A stretch of 64,000 nucleotides of DNA, taken from NCBI RefSeq assembly GCF_947242115.1, contig NC_074726.1, positions 4,792,451 to 4,856,450 on the forward strand, given 5' to 3'. Of this stretch, positions 32,897 through 44,421 are shown piece after piece (within the stretch, counting starts at the first letter, position 1; every line of letters begins with the position of its first letter). This DNA is from Biomphalaria glabrata (lineage: Eukaryota; Mollusca; Gastropoda; Planorbidae). The notes beneath the pieces were generated by a model. That model was not told where the DNA came from and ran no database searches. It worked only from the letters and a program-made list of their open reading frames with translations. Made by a program: the position numbers and the translations under genes.

Positions 32897-33845
32897 CAGT
32901 GACTTAAAATCTGCTTTGTGGTCGGGCAGAGGGGTCGCCCCTATCACCAACTACGGGACCAGCAAGAATGTCAATACTTTTAAGTCCTACCCTCCATATT
33001 TCCAAATCTATTCTTTGTGCAACATGTTTTTTTTTTCTGTTCTGATTCTCCGCCCCTGTAACCTTTAACTTGCCTTGAACGAGTTCGAAGACAAGGGAGT
33101 GGAGGAACGAGGAGTTGAGAAAACACATTTCAAATACCGCTTTTGACACTCGAGGCTGTAAGGCTGATTAGCAAGGACTTAATTAGTTAAGCTTTATCTT
33201 AAGGTTTAACATTAACAATTGAGAAGTGACCATGATAAAGAAAGCTAACATTCAGGTACTCTCTTCGTCCACCGCCCCTACCACCACCCCACCCCCCTTT
33301 TCCCTTACTATCAAACGTAAAGAAGTTTGGATTCTTTATTGGCGTACTTTCCCGTCGGCGCCATGAAATTACGTGCAGGCGCATGCGCGGCTCGTGGGTG
33401 AGGCTTTGTAACGTCCCTTTGAGAAAGGTCTCCGGGTCTGGGACACGTACCAGGTGAGTGGTTCAATTAGTAGCGCTCTGGTCTGCTCGTCGAGAGAATG
33501 TGTGTGGAAACAGATTGAAGTTCACGGAATGTCAAGAAGGAGGAGGATCTTTTTTTTTTGTCTCCTTTAATTAATGCATTGAGGCTATACATAGACTCAA
33601 GGGATGAAGAGAATCGAATAAGCTCCAGGGTAAAGAAACAGGATCTAAAGAGTAAACGCTGAAACTGTGTTTCAAGAGAATAGAATCATTTCTTGCCTTT
33701 ATTTGAATCTATAATTAAAAATGAATATGCAGGTCAAAGCTGGGTTTGGGTAGTCATGTAAAAAAAAAACGAAAAAACAAAAAAAACAAGCAAAAAAAAA
33801 AAAAAAAAAAAAAACAAGCAAATCCCAGTTAAAAAAAAGCAAAGC
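32897..33845. other. Intergenic, no gene seen
   Basis: Less AT-rich than its surroundings at 33060-33480, then a poly-A region near 33760-33820. The short overlapping frames lack any domain. Confidence 0.35.
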
Positions 33846-33849
33846 TTAT

Positions 33850-34320
33850 CTAAGGGGGAGAACTTTGCTCTTACAACTAAATCACCCAATGCTGTAGAAT
33901 TTAGAATTTATTTCCCTTTTTCATATCAAACAAAATAATTAAAAAAATAATTGACTAATTGGTTAATTTATAAACTGTATCATGTTTTGTTAGGTGCAAT
34001 AAATACATGTTTTATTAAAGTTTCATTTTGGTCAAAGAATAGCTGTGGGTGAAATGGCGTGTACAATTATGTAAAGGAACAAAACCCTACATATTTAGTC
34101 TGTCAATACTGACAAAGTAATTTTCTTCGTTGGTATCAAAACAAAATAATAACTAAGTAACAATGGCTAATCGGTTGATTTCTCGTTGATTCATGTCTTG
34201 TCGACGCCAATGAATTATGCAAATGTTTCCACTTGATACGAGAATGTGTGTGGGAGATAAAACGTGTTCAAACTTTTTACCAGATAGACAGAGTTGATAA
34301 TATATAACATAAAATGATAA
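33850..34320 (-). repeat. Two dispersed AAGCTT/(CAGA)n repeat copies in tandem
   Basis: Two consecutive degenerate bodies (TATCAAACAAAATAATTA near 33925 and ATCAAAACAAAATAATAA near 34135) with the ATGTGTGTGGGAGATAAAACG block of the family at 34240. No coding sequence. Confidence 0.5.
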
Positions 34321-34394
34321 AATATATGCATATGTTTATTTTCTTAGGTTTGGGGTGTTCTTACAAAATTGAAGATTATTATTTACAAAGCGAC

Positions 34395-34480
34395 ACCTCC
34401 AGGAGGACGTCACGGAATGGCAGTGGGAACGGTTCAAACCCTGGACCATTGGGACCGTAGTCCAATACTAATTTCCGGTC
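34395..34480 (-). mobile_element. SINE family 3 head, degenerate
   Basis: On the minus strand CCAGGGTTTGAACCG gives a B-box-like motif in a tRNA-like head. The rest is not recognisable. Confidence 0.35.
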
Positions 34481-35810
34481 TGTTCCTGGTCAAATTATAA
34501 TTTTCCTAGGGATTGCTAAGAGGCGAAATCTTTAAAAAAAAAGCGAGTTTTCGTCGTCCAGCTATCAGTCATACAAGTCATTTGACTTTCAACTATCCTA
34601 TCTTATCTTATCTTATCTTAACTTGTTCTATGAAATACAAATGTTACTTCTTGTAACTTCTAACTTTATAACTATGTAGATTATTTTATCAATTTTATCT
34701 TAAAAATTGTCATCCCCCCCCCACACACACACACACTACCTAGAAACGTAAGCTGTAAAGACCCATGACGACTCAAGTTCCAAATCCAACCTTATTCCCT
34801 CTAGCAGTTTGAAGATTCTAAGGACATTTCTTTTTAAAAATCCATGTTGTTTTTTTAAATTGTATTTTTTTTTTATAGAGCTAAGTATTTTTTATGTAAC
34901 TAATTGAGACTAAAAGAAAATCATATGCCGAGCACAGACGCAGACGGCGAAAAGAAAATCTAAATCGATCACCGGCGGACAATGGTAATGCCTGCGCTGG
35001 ATTTGGCAAAATCTGTAGGTCTTGGGCTGTGTAGACACGGGAAATACTGTATTCCTCGTTAATCATTGGACTTGAAAACAACCCTTATTACTATTATTAC
35101 CATCGAACTAAACTGTCATGGGATACAAAAATGCACGATGCACCGGGTAACTTGTAAACGCCAAGTACAAATAGATTTCTAGAACTAGATTGACAAAAGT
35201 CGCGAATTCTTTAAAATTTAAACCACAGTTTAAGGAGCGAACATGTCTTTCCCGTTTCTACTCAGAATGAAGCTTATGGTCAACACACCTTTAACCATTT
35301 TAAAAGCGAAGTGAACTTTCCTGAGTTCGAACTTTTTGGTCTATCCTATCAATAGAAGGACGAACTGGAAAACGAAAGCATTTCTTTGAGTATCATTTTC
35401 AAATTTCTATTGAAATGTCAATGAGTGAAAGGGAAAAGGGGGGACAAAATGTTTCGCTAAACTAGTGAATTAGTTGACAAAAGATTTGAACCACACGCTG
35501 AATAGTTTCAATGGTGGCATTTTTTTTTTGGTCGTTTTATTTTGCTAGTCGGAGGAGCGGAGAGAATATGAATCAGAGAATCCTGACGTTAACTCGTGCG
35601 GCAGGGAAAAGGGGTGGGGGGGTGGACAGACTGCCATTAGGTACGGTCGTTTGGTTCTGGAGTCAAAACTGTTTTAGAGCATTACACTTGAATGACTTGG
35701 GGGAGGGGGGGTCAATCATTGCCCCACTGCGCCCTGCTGTCAAGCGTGTCTTTGTAGAAATGGTAGTTAATCGAGGTGTCGAGTCGGGTCAGTCTGGTTT
35801 TGTCAAAAGG
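34481..35810. other. Intergenic, no gene seen
   Basis: A TCTTATCTTATCTTA run near 34600-34620 may be the tail of a lost CR1/L2-like copy. Otherwise nothing that I can support. Confidence 0.35.
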
Positions 35811-35814
35811 GCAA

Positions 35815-36160
35815 TTGTCTTGTGCCTCCTTCTTTCTTTCTCCCTACCTCTCTGTCTGTGTCTCTCTCTCGGTGTCTCTGTGTGTCCGTACCTCTCTCTT
35901 TCTCTCTCCCATTCCCCCTCTCTTTGTCTCTCTTTCTTTCTCTTTCTCTCTATTTCTATCTGTCTGTCTCTCTTTTTCACTCTTTCTCGTTCCCTTTTTT
36001 TTTCTCTCTTTCTCTCTCTCTCTCATTCTCCTTTTTCTTTCTCTTTTTTTCTTTCTCGTTATTTCTCTCTCTCCCATTCTCTCTTTCTCTTTTTCTCTCT
36101 CTGCCTTTCTCTCTCTCTTTCTTTCTCTTTTTCTCTTTTCCTATTTCTCACTAAATTTTA
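35815..36160. repeat. CT-rich pyrimidine tract
   Basis: TCTCTTTCTC-type low complexity. All frames are open on both strands (Ser/Phe/Leu or Arg/Glu/Lys peptides). These are composition artefacts, not genes. Confidence 0.85.
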
Positions 36161-36619
36161 ATCACAATAATCTGCTTTTTTTAAAGACACTTTTTACACT
36201 CTTTGACCAATAAAGTACAGTCAGATACAAATAAAAAAAAAAAAAGAAGCGGTATGAAGAAATATGGTGGAGATATAATGTAACCTTAAAAAATAAACAG
36301 TACGAAAATGATAAGCGGACAATTAGAAAAGATTTTAAAATAAATTAGTGTAATAAAGAAGATAAAAAACGCCGTATTGAAAGATCACTGTTGCCAACTA
36401 AATATTTACTTTGTGCACCGAGTAAAACATTTTAGACCTTGGATCCTCCAATGCCGAAAATTGAACATAAATGAACATAAATAAGTATGGTTTATTTAAA
36501 TACTTCGAATAATATTAATACGTTTTCTGTACACAAGATTCAAACTTGCATTTTAAGGATTTACCTTCTAATATGAAGATCTCCAATACTATAGTCAGAA
36601 AGAAAGATAACGGGACATA

Positions 36620-37080
36620 ACCATTTCACCTGAAATTAAGAATTCGTATAAGTTGTCCTTCTTTCCTAGTTTCATTAGAGCAACGAAAGGGTTGATTTAA
36701 TCATTAAGTAAAACCAATGACTTAGAGTTTAAGTTTCTAATTTATCACGGACGAAGATAAAGGCACATTCCTCGCCCCATGTGCTAGGACAGATTTGTAC
36801 AAATACTCCTTCTTCCCTAGTGCTATTAGAGCATGGAATGGGCTGACTGAGCTAGCCAGGAAAACCAGTGACTTGGCAGAATTTAGGTCATAGGTTAACA
36901 TGCGTGACTAAATGCATGACGCGTAGGACAGGACGTAATCCTCTTCTTTTTTTGAAGTAACGTCTGTATTATATAAGATAAGATAAGATAAGATAGGACG
37001 ATTACGTTAACACATGTATGCAATTAAGACGCAATCATCCTTTTGTTTTAAAGGATCGTCTGTAACGTATAAGATAAGAT
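36620..37080 (+). mobile_element. Older CR1/L2-like LINE end split by a younger copy
   Basis: 36620-36748 gives a YKLSFFPSFIRA-like block and 37010-37080 gives a second AAGACGCAATCATCC stretch and AAGATAAGAT tail. Between them sits the younger copy at 36750-36998. Confidence 0.5.
36750..36998 (+). mobile_element. CR1/L2-like LINE 3' end, copy c
   Basis: Same end as 3881-4138, closely matching, with a GATAAGATAAGATAAGAT tail at about 36975-36995. Confidence 0.7.
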
Positions 37081-37137
37081 TTAGGTCTGAAAGTTTTCTT
37101 TCTTTCCAATAACTTTAGTCTGTTGCAAAGTGTTCAA

Positions 37138-37510
37138 TGTCTTATCTTATCTTATATAATACAGACGTTACTTCAAAAAAGAAGATGTTTACGTCCTACG
37201 CGTCATGCATATTAACCAATAACTAAATAATGCCAAGTCACTGGTTTTCCTGGCTAGCTCAGGCAACCCATTCCATGCTCTAATAGCACTAGGGAAGAAG
37301 GAGCATTAGTACAAATTTGTCCTAGCATATGGAACGAGAAATGTGCCTTTATCTTTGTGTCCTTCTAAGTATTTTATTAGATTTTGTTTTTTGTATTTGA
37401 AGATTATGGTTCAGTGTTTTATGTAAAATTGCTACTTTACTTTTGAGTCTTCTATCCTGAAGGCTTTCTAAATTTAGTGATTTTACTAAAGGTGTTACTC
37501 TAGTCAAATG
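37138..37510 (-). mobile_element. CR1/L2-like LINE 3' end, copy d
   Basis: Inverse orientation. Begins CTTATCTTATATAATACAGA, then carries the GCAACCCATTCCATGCTC and CCTAGCATATGG blocks. It extends further 5' than the other copies. Confidence 0.7.
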
Positions 37511-38680
37511 TGAATATTCTAACTGCATTCAATACAAACAAATTATCGCGAAAGAATAATAAAGGATCAGTTCTGCCACTGTCGCTACTGACAAGGATAG
37601 TTTACAGATATAGTTTTAATTTCATTTATTTGTAATGTATACATTGACTTGATTAGGCAGATAAATATATACATTGGTTTGATCAGGCCAATACTGAAAG
37701 GTTCAGTATTTCTTCTTGTATAGAAGAACCGAAATCTTTGACAGAGAATGTGGCAATTACTATGCAATTGAAATATTGCGTTAGAACATTGCGTAGCTAG
37801 CAGATGCAAGTATAATTATATACTATATATATATGTATGTATATAGTGAGGTAGGATATTTCTTCAGACTTCACCGGCCGCCCCGATATCCACATGATTT
37901 TTTTCCACAAGATGGCGTCGTGTGCCCGCGCTTAAAAGGTAAAACAACGTGGACTCCTGTCCAGAGTTTCCATTCTACCGGCATCTCTTGCCACTGTAGT
38001 GTCTATATGTTACTGGACCTACTTCGTCTCTACTCCCTTCTTGTGCCCTGTTCTACACTACGTGTGTTTTCGTAGGGCTGTATGACTTGACTGTACAATA
38101 AGCGGTTCTAGATCGGCCTAAGAGTTGCCTTCGTCATTTATTTCAGTTCTGTGCGAGACCCACCACATCTATAATATAAAATATCTGGAATACGGAGTTC
38201 AGAGAGAGAAAATATTCCAGAGGAAGAACGAGAACAACTTTGTGTCACAGAGAAATAGGCCTACTATTTTGAGAGTCAATGTGCCAGACAGAGAGGGAGA
38301 GGACTTTTTTTTTTTTGGGGGGGGGGGTATGAGCGCTTGTGCTAGATAATAAAGCAAAGCACGGGCCTCGCTATTTAAAGTATATTTTATACAATGAAAA
38401 CAAGTAAACAACTCTAACGTTATTCTTATAATAAAATATTGAAGGGAATGTTTTTTCAATACAGGGGAAGTAACCCAAGTTATTAATGTACATAACATTA
38501 GCGAGATTAATGTTCTTTGTTAAAAAACGAAATCAGTTTTAAAAATTATTTGCTTTAAAATGTAATTTATTATTTTTTTTTGATGAATCTCCCATATATT
38601 GATAGTTTTGTCTATTGTGAACCAGTTGTCTGGTGAATCAATTGCACGGTGAACCAGTAGTCGTAAACTAGGTGTAGTCA
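37511..38680. other. Intergenic, no gene seen
   Basis: 37850-38130 is less AT-rich and could be an old element, but no partner repeat or domain was found. A T/G run lies near 38307-38330. Confidence 0.35.
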
Positions 38681-38681
38681 A

Positions 38682-38760
38682 GTTGATCAAATAGTCAAGT
38701 TGGTCAAATAGTCAAGTTGGTCAAATAGTCAAGTTGGTCAAATAGTCAAGTTGGTCAAGT
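38682..38760. repeat. 17-bp short tandem repeat, about five units
   Basis: TCAAGTTGGTCAAATAG repeats about five times. Confidence 0.85.
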
Positions 38761-39430
38761 GTAAACGTTTAGCGCAATGTCTGTAGAGTAGTGGTTGCAT
38801 GTTGTAAATAGTTCAAAACTTTAAATATTTGTACATGAAATATCGAAACCAACTCTGCCTTTTACAAGCACCACCCACCAGTTCAGGGTCTCCTCTGAGT
38901 TTGTGAGAAAGCTCACAACTCTCTTTGTAATCTCTTTTTTTCTCTCTCTCTCTCTCTCTATACTGTGGTGAACTTTATTTATTTTATAACTTTTAGATGT
39001 TTCTTTACAAATTAAGAGCATTACGTCTTGACCCTAACATTCGGTAGGACGGCAGGGGATGTAATTGGACAGGTTTCGAACTCTGGACCTTCGTGTCAAC
39101 AGTCTGAATCGCGTACTTCAACATTCGGCAGCCATTGAGGCATAAATGTAAGCAGTGTGTTCTTGAATTCATAATGAACTGTATAAGAAACAATGTAGTG
39201 GCGGGGATTGGTGTATGGGTAGGTGGGTAGTGGATGGTGAAAAATCATCCATTTCTACAATACCTCTATTCAACTCATACCTTCATGGAACATGGATGGT
39301 GTTAAAAATCTGGCCATGGAATGTGGTAAGGTTTGAGGTAAACAATGTTCCTTTTTTTTTTTCTTTAATCTAACATTCATTAGTGATTAAGAGCAAAATA
39401 ATCTCTCAATACGTTGTATAAATGAGATAT
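38761..39430. other. Intergenic, no gene seen
   Basis: A CTCTCTCT run near 38940-38958. The short minus frames have no domain. Confidence 0.35.
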
Positions 39431-39435
39431 TGGAG

Positions 39436-39962
39436 GTGAAAAGCTGACTAGTGTCAGTAGTTTCAAATACCTCGGAGCTATTGTCTCAGATGAGGGAACG
39501 AAACCTGAACTTTTGGACCGAATAGCACAGTCCACAGCAGCCCTTTCAAAACTTAAAATAATATGGAAAGACAAAGGCTTAGCCCTCGGCACCAAAATCA
39601 GACTGATGCGCTTCCTGGTCATGGCCACATTTTTATATGCTAGTGATTCTTGGACGCTGACTGCAGAGCTAGAGAGGAGGATCCTAGCAATGGAATTGAG
39701 ATGCTACAGAAGGATCCTTGGTATCACGTTCAAAGACCGCATCACAAACCAAGAGATTAGAGACAGGGTTACTGCAGCGATTGGACGCAACCTAAAAATC
39801 TATGGCCTTATTACAGGGTCTTTTGGGCTCGCAAAGACCTTCCTTCAGGAAACAGTACCAGGAAGAAAAAAAAAAAGAGGTAGACAGAGAAAGCGATGGG
39901 AAGACAACATAAAAGAATGGACTGGCCTGACATTGAAAGAGGTTTTAACTAACTCAAAAGAC
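39436..39962 (+). mobile_element. LINE family E, best C-terminal coding copy
   Basis: The most readable copy in the window. An open stretch of about 170 codons gives FKYLGAIVSDEG, TKIRLMRFLVMATFLYAS, RCYRRILGITFKDRITNQE, FGLAKTFLQETVPG and RWEDNIKEWTGLTLKEVLT. This is the region after the RT palm of an endonuclease/RT LINE. There is no ATG start because it is a 5'-truncated piece. Relative to other copies a short segment is missing or changed after TAAIG. It is cut on the right by a SINE. Confidence 0.8.
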
Positions 39963-40105
39963 GTCGTTTGGACTTATCGATGGTCCTGAGTTCAAACCCA
40001 GCTCCCTCCCATCCCCCGTCGTCTTGAGTTAGGTTAGGACTAAGAAGTAGACTATCTACAACTCTGAAGGAACATCCAAAACATGTCAAACATTTTACAA
40101 ACATT
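39963..40105 (+). mobile_element. SINE family 3, 5'-truncated, joined to the LINE
   Basis: Begins in the tRNA-like head at TTATCGATGGTCCTGAGTTC and continues through CCCATCCCCCGTCGTC, CTCTGAAGGAACATCC and ACATTTTACAAAC, as in the 26775 copy. Confidence 0.65.
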
Positions 40106-40412
40106 TTGAGATCAGCTGTCCAGGTTCCTGGATCCAGGTTCCATGAAGTTCTGACTTGAATAGAGGTATTGTAGAAAAATAACTTTTGTTATAATAATAC
40201 ATTACTAAGTTTTAAATAAAAGTTTACTTAAAAAAAAACTAAAAACTATGAGGAAGAACATACATTTTTTGTACATATGTAGAAAAAAATTACACAATTT
40301 GTTGCCCTATTGGATTACTATATATATCGAGACAGAGAAACTAAATCTCTGGACATATTTCATGATTGTTAGTATATCAAATTCTTCCATTTCATAACTT
40401 GTTAGCCTAGAG

Positions 40413-42635
40413 CAGGGGTCGGCAACCTTTTGAGTCGAAAGAGCCAAAAATTACAATTTTCAAAATTTTAAAGTTTTAAAGAGCCGCAAAGTTTTTACTC
40501 GCACATTTTCTGAATGAAAAAAAAAAAGAATCAGTTTATTTATAAAAACTTTAAGTAGTGTTTTTTCACAACAAATTAAATTATATATATATATATATGG
40601 CATTATTAGATAATTTTTTTTTATTTCGTTAACAACTAAAGAATTTAAACATTTGCTTACAGCACTAACTTGAACAAACAATTGAGCAAACAAATTTAAT
40701 GGGACCGTTGACTTCGCATGGTTTTAGAAAGTTTAGATCAAAACACGACTCTAAATTTTCAACTGTCAGTTCAATACTTACTTTGCTTTTAATTATATTA
40801 ATGAGAAAAAAAAACGCTTTCGAATATGTCGATCCGAAGATAGTCAGCACTTCAAATGCCAACTTCTTCCCTCTCGGTAGCAATCTAGAAGAGTATTCAA
40901 TGCGCCGAATCAACTCGTAGCATTTCTTTTAAATCTGTCCATTTTTGTTGTGTTACGTACATACATTTCTGCTATTCCAACTCTCCCAACTTTGCTTTTC
41001 AACTCTATACATTTTCCAACCCATAAAGCTTTAGTTTTTAAATTGGCCAATTGCATTTTTTTAGAGATCCAGTACAAATTCCAAATCGATCAATGTGGAT
41101 TTCTTACTACTCATGTTTAGGGAATTTACTAAGAATGCTAAAAAGGTTTTGTTTGTTTTGAACTGCTCAAATCTATCAAGAAATTCATCATTGATTTTAT
41201 AAATGTGCTGAAGTAATTTGAGTCAAAAGTTGCTCTGATTTTATCGAGATACTGCTTTAGACATTCAAAATGAAGTAACTTACCGCTCTGAATAACTTCT
41301 GCAAAAAATAATTAACTTTTCTTCAAAACAAACCAACTCTTCTACCAAAACATAGTATGGGTTTCCCTTTCCTTGCAGTTTTAGATTCAGCTCATTTAAT
41401 TTCTCTGTTATATCAACCATAAATTTAAATATTTGCAAATATTTGTCGTGCTCTAATACAGGGAGATTAATGCCTTTATCATTATTTCGTTCAAGCACAA
41501 AGCAAAACGTTTCAACACCTTACCTTTGGAAAGCCATTGCACTTTGTTGGGAAGAAGGAGCTCGGAATACTGAGTCTCCATTTCGTTTAACAATTCTTTA
41601 AACTGGCGATTGTAGAGTGCTTTTGACAATCTTGATTACCAATTTCATTACCACTATTTCGGTCCGAATCGTTTTGGCCCAAAGTGCTTCTTGTGTGTAT
41701 TATTCAGTGAAACGTAAGAATTTCATTTATTTTGCTTCAAAAAAATCGTTGTTGCCCTTTTATTTTTTTTCCTAACTTATTTCTGGCTCCTTCAGTTGTT
41801 ATTGAAATGATTTTATTGAAACGGATCTAATTTTTTCCAATGTAATTTTACACGGCATGCACTATATGTTTCCCTCTAGTTTGTTCCGAGAGCGGTTGCA
41901 ATCCTTGAAGTTCTTCTTTTGGACCTTGGGAAGACATATATCTAACATAATGGGCAACTTGTGCCTTGTCTTTATCAACTTTATGGCGCAAGATTAGCAA
42001 GTGACACTACAAAAGAAAGTTGAATATCTTCCACCTGTAAATATGTTACATTTGAAGACATTCTAAATATTCTATCTTGCAGTGTTTTCGTAGATTGTGG
42101 CAAAGCTTTGATTTTTTTAAATCAAGATTTCTGGTTTGTTTGTGAAATCACGAAACAGCTCTTCAGATGCACGTAGGAAGCAGTCTTTCACATACCATCT
42201 GTAAATGGTTTGCCTTTTTGTGCTTTTTCTAGTGGTATCGCAAAGCCTGCCAGATTAGCATTACTTGTAAATTGCTTCTAACTTTGAGAAGATAATCGCT
42301 TTTAACTTATTTACTTGAAACAACAAGCTTTACGTCACAGCCAAAGCACGTGGTGAGGACGCCAATTCATCTAGCGTCGAAAGCGACTTGAAAGCTACAT
42401 AGAAACATCCGACGATGGCGTCATTAGAGAGCATCTGATGGACTGACAACAGTGACGACGCGTGTAATGGGGGAGGGTGTCCAATAGATAGAATCGGTGC
42501 CTAATCTTCGTTGAACTATTTTAAAAAATAAATTTTTCGATAAAATTAATAATATTTGCGTATGGAACTAAAGAGCCGCAGCTTCTCATCCAAAGAGCCG
42601 CATGTGGCTCGCGAGCCGCAGGTTGCCGACCCCGG
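40413..42635 (-). mobile_element. hAT DNA transposon, decayed, with 8-bp target duplication
   Basis: Ends CAGGGGTCGGCAACC and GGTTGCCGACCCCGG are terminal inverted repeats. GCCTAGAG flanks both sides (40405-40412 and 42636-42643). AAAGAGCCGCA motifs near both ends are subterminal repeats. The minus strand keeps pieces of a hAT transposase of the ZBED5/GTF2IRD2-related type: KAQKGKPFTDG near 42220, [18 protein letters not shown] near 41540, and [19 protein letters not shown] near 41380. They lie in different frames with stops between them, so it cannot make transposase. At 2.2 kb the element is roughly the size of a full autonomous copy with losses. Confidence 0.9.
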
Positions 42636-42643
42636 GCCTAGAG

Positions 42644-43315
42644 AGGTTAGGTAATGCCTGCAGAATAAAAATGGTGTCTGGAAAGTAATACATTTTAGGC
42701 ACGGTAATTTGTGCCACAAGCATTTAGGCACCCTGTAATTTAAGGTATTAAATGTTACCTAACCCCCTCCAACCTTCAACTGTAACGCTCAAGATTATGA
42801 TGAAACACACAGAGACACAAAGTCGTATCGTGGAGTGATCTACCCTAACCCTTAAGCTGCGCTTGTGGAAGGGGGAGTGATCATAGTTTTGAAAGGAGAC
42901 TGGTGGGGCGGTCAAATGTTAACCCAACATGTAACTCTCATTTCCCCTGATGTTGCCGTCTATGTAAATAAGCCTGACTGCTGCCTGACCATTGTTTAGA
43001 ACCGTCAAGATAATCCCCAACGTAAGAACCTTACATATTTCCCTCTCCTTTTGTCAAAAACTAGTATTGAAAAGGGAGGGATGGGGCGGTAAAAAGTTTG
43101 ATGTTGATTATTTTACAAGTAGACCTTATTTATTTCGAGGTAGTTGGCCGTGTTAGGGAGTCTGATTCATTGTTTTATTAAGAACTGTCAAGATAACCCT
43201 CTTAGTAAGAACCTTACAAATGTTCCTTTGCTATTAGCAGAATTAGCATGTTTAAGAGACCCATTTTCCGAACATTGATAAGTAAATTCTTCTAAAAATA
43301 AATATTTTTTAGCTG
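42644..43315. other. Intergenic, short internal duplication
   Basis: A stretch with GTCAAGATAAYCCYC and GTAAGAACCTTACA occurs twice (about 43005 and 43187). No gene. Confidence 0.4.
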
Positions 43316-43317
43316 CA

Positions 43318-43495
43318 CCTGAAAGGGGAATAGCCGCTTTAGTTTGTATGGTCTGTCTGTCTGTCCATCCGTCCGTTCGGTTGTTCGTTCGTCCGTTCCG
43401 TTTAGATCTCGTAAACTAGAAAAGATATTGAGTATCCGATAGTTTAGACATTTCAAAGTACTGATGCCACGCCTACTTTTTTCTTTTCTATCTGA
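43318..43495 (-). mobile_element. Solo 3' end of the shared LINE 3' region
   Basis: Contains only the terminal block (CACCTGAAAGGGGAATAG, then a GTCTGTCTGTCC run and GATCTCGTAAACTAGAAAAG) seen at 19075, 20247 and 30058. A strongly 5'-truncated LINE copy explains this best. Confidence 0.6.
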
Positions 43496-43496
43496 A

Positions 43497-43624
43497 ACCT
43501 CTTTACAAAGCTTATATCAACTCTGTCTGTCTAGTAAAAAGTTTGTATATGCTATTTCTCCAACAGCCAATTTCGGATCAAGCTAAAAAATCGCACAATT
43601 ATTTCTTTTACCCGACAACACACG
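43497..43624 (+). repeat. Dispersed AAGCTT/(CTGT)n repeat, interrupted by the LTR element
   Basis: Carries AAAGCTTATATCAACTCTGT, then CAATTTCGGATCAAG. It continues to the right of the LTR element with ACCGATTCGTTAATTAAG near 47360, so the element landed inside it. Confidence 0.55.
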
Positions 43625-44421
43625 TGTGAGCTGGCGATCCTAGATTTAATTTTTATCTATTTTTATCTGTATTTTAAGTTTAACTATCTAGGCTAGTGCT
43701 GAGTGCGTGCATGGTTCCCGCCAGCTCTTTTACTTTAGAAGTTAGTTTGTACGAGTCATGACCTGGCTCTATAAATAGAACAGGTGCGGTCAGTTCTTTC
43801 TTTTTTTCCGGTGTTGACCGTCGGTCAGTGCAACCATGTAGAAGAAATAAGTATTTAATTGTTGCGCTTGTATTCAGCTGGGACCGCCTGCTATAATTTC
43901 TGCTGTCGTTAAGTCTGCTGTTGTTAGTCTACTGCCTGTAGGCTGTTGTTAGTCTACTGCCATTAGTCTGCCATCGCCTCATTGTACCTTTTTGTTATAT
44001 TTTAAGCTTAGGTCTAGGGTAGTAATTGTAGTTAGATAGTTGGTTTGGTTAGTCTGTTAGTGTTTGTAGATTTAGAGGGTTTTAGTTAGTTGCTGAGTTC
44101 AGTTGTAGTGTTAGTGTAGCTCTATATGTTATATTTTATTATTGATTTATTTGTGTATGTAAATAAAGTTTCTTTTTGTTTTATTTATCCTAAAGTAAAA
44201 GTTTCGTTATTGCTTTCTTTTAGTTAGCTAGATTAGTTTAGTTTAGTGCAATTGTGCTGTCTGGTTGCTTAGGCGACTCTAGCCCCTTGGTCGCAGACCG
44301 AGGTGCACAGATTGGGCCCACCCAGTAGAGCTACCACCTGCCTACTGTTACAAATGAATTTAATGTTGAGCAGCAGAAGAGAATAGGCCACCACAACTCG
44401 CGCCTGCCTGACCTGCTCACA
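43625..44421 (+). repeat. 5' LTR
   Basis: Contains a TATAAATA box at 43770-43777 and an AATAAA near 44161, so the U3-R-U5 order can be guessed. Identical by eye to 46546-47342. Confidence 0.93.

Noticed and set aside
35511-36213. Several long frames on both strands
   Set aside because: Driven by CT low complexity; all frames are open at once.
37850-38130. Possible first exon or solo LTR in a less AT-rich island
   Set aside because: No domain, splice pair or repeat partner supports either.
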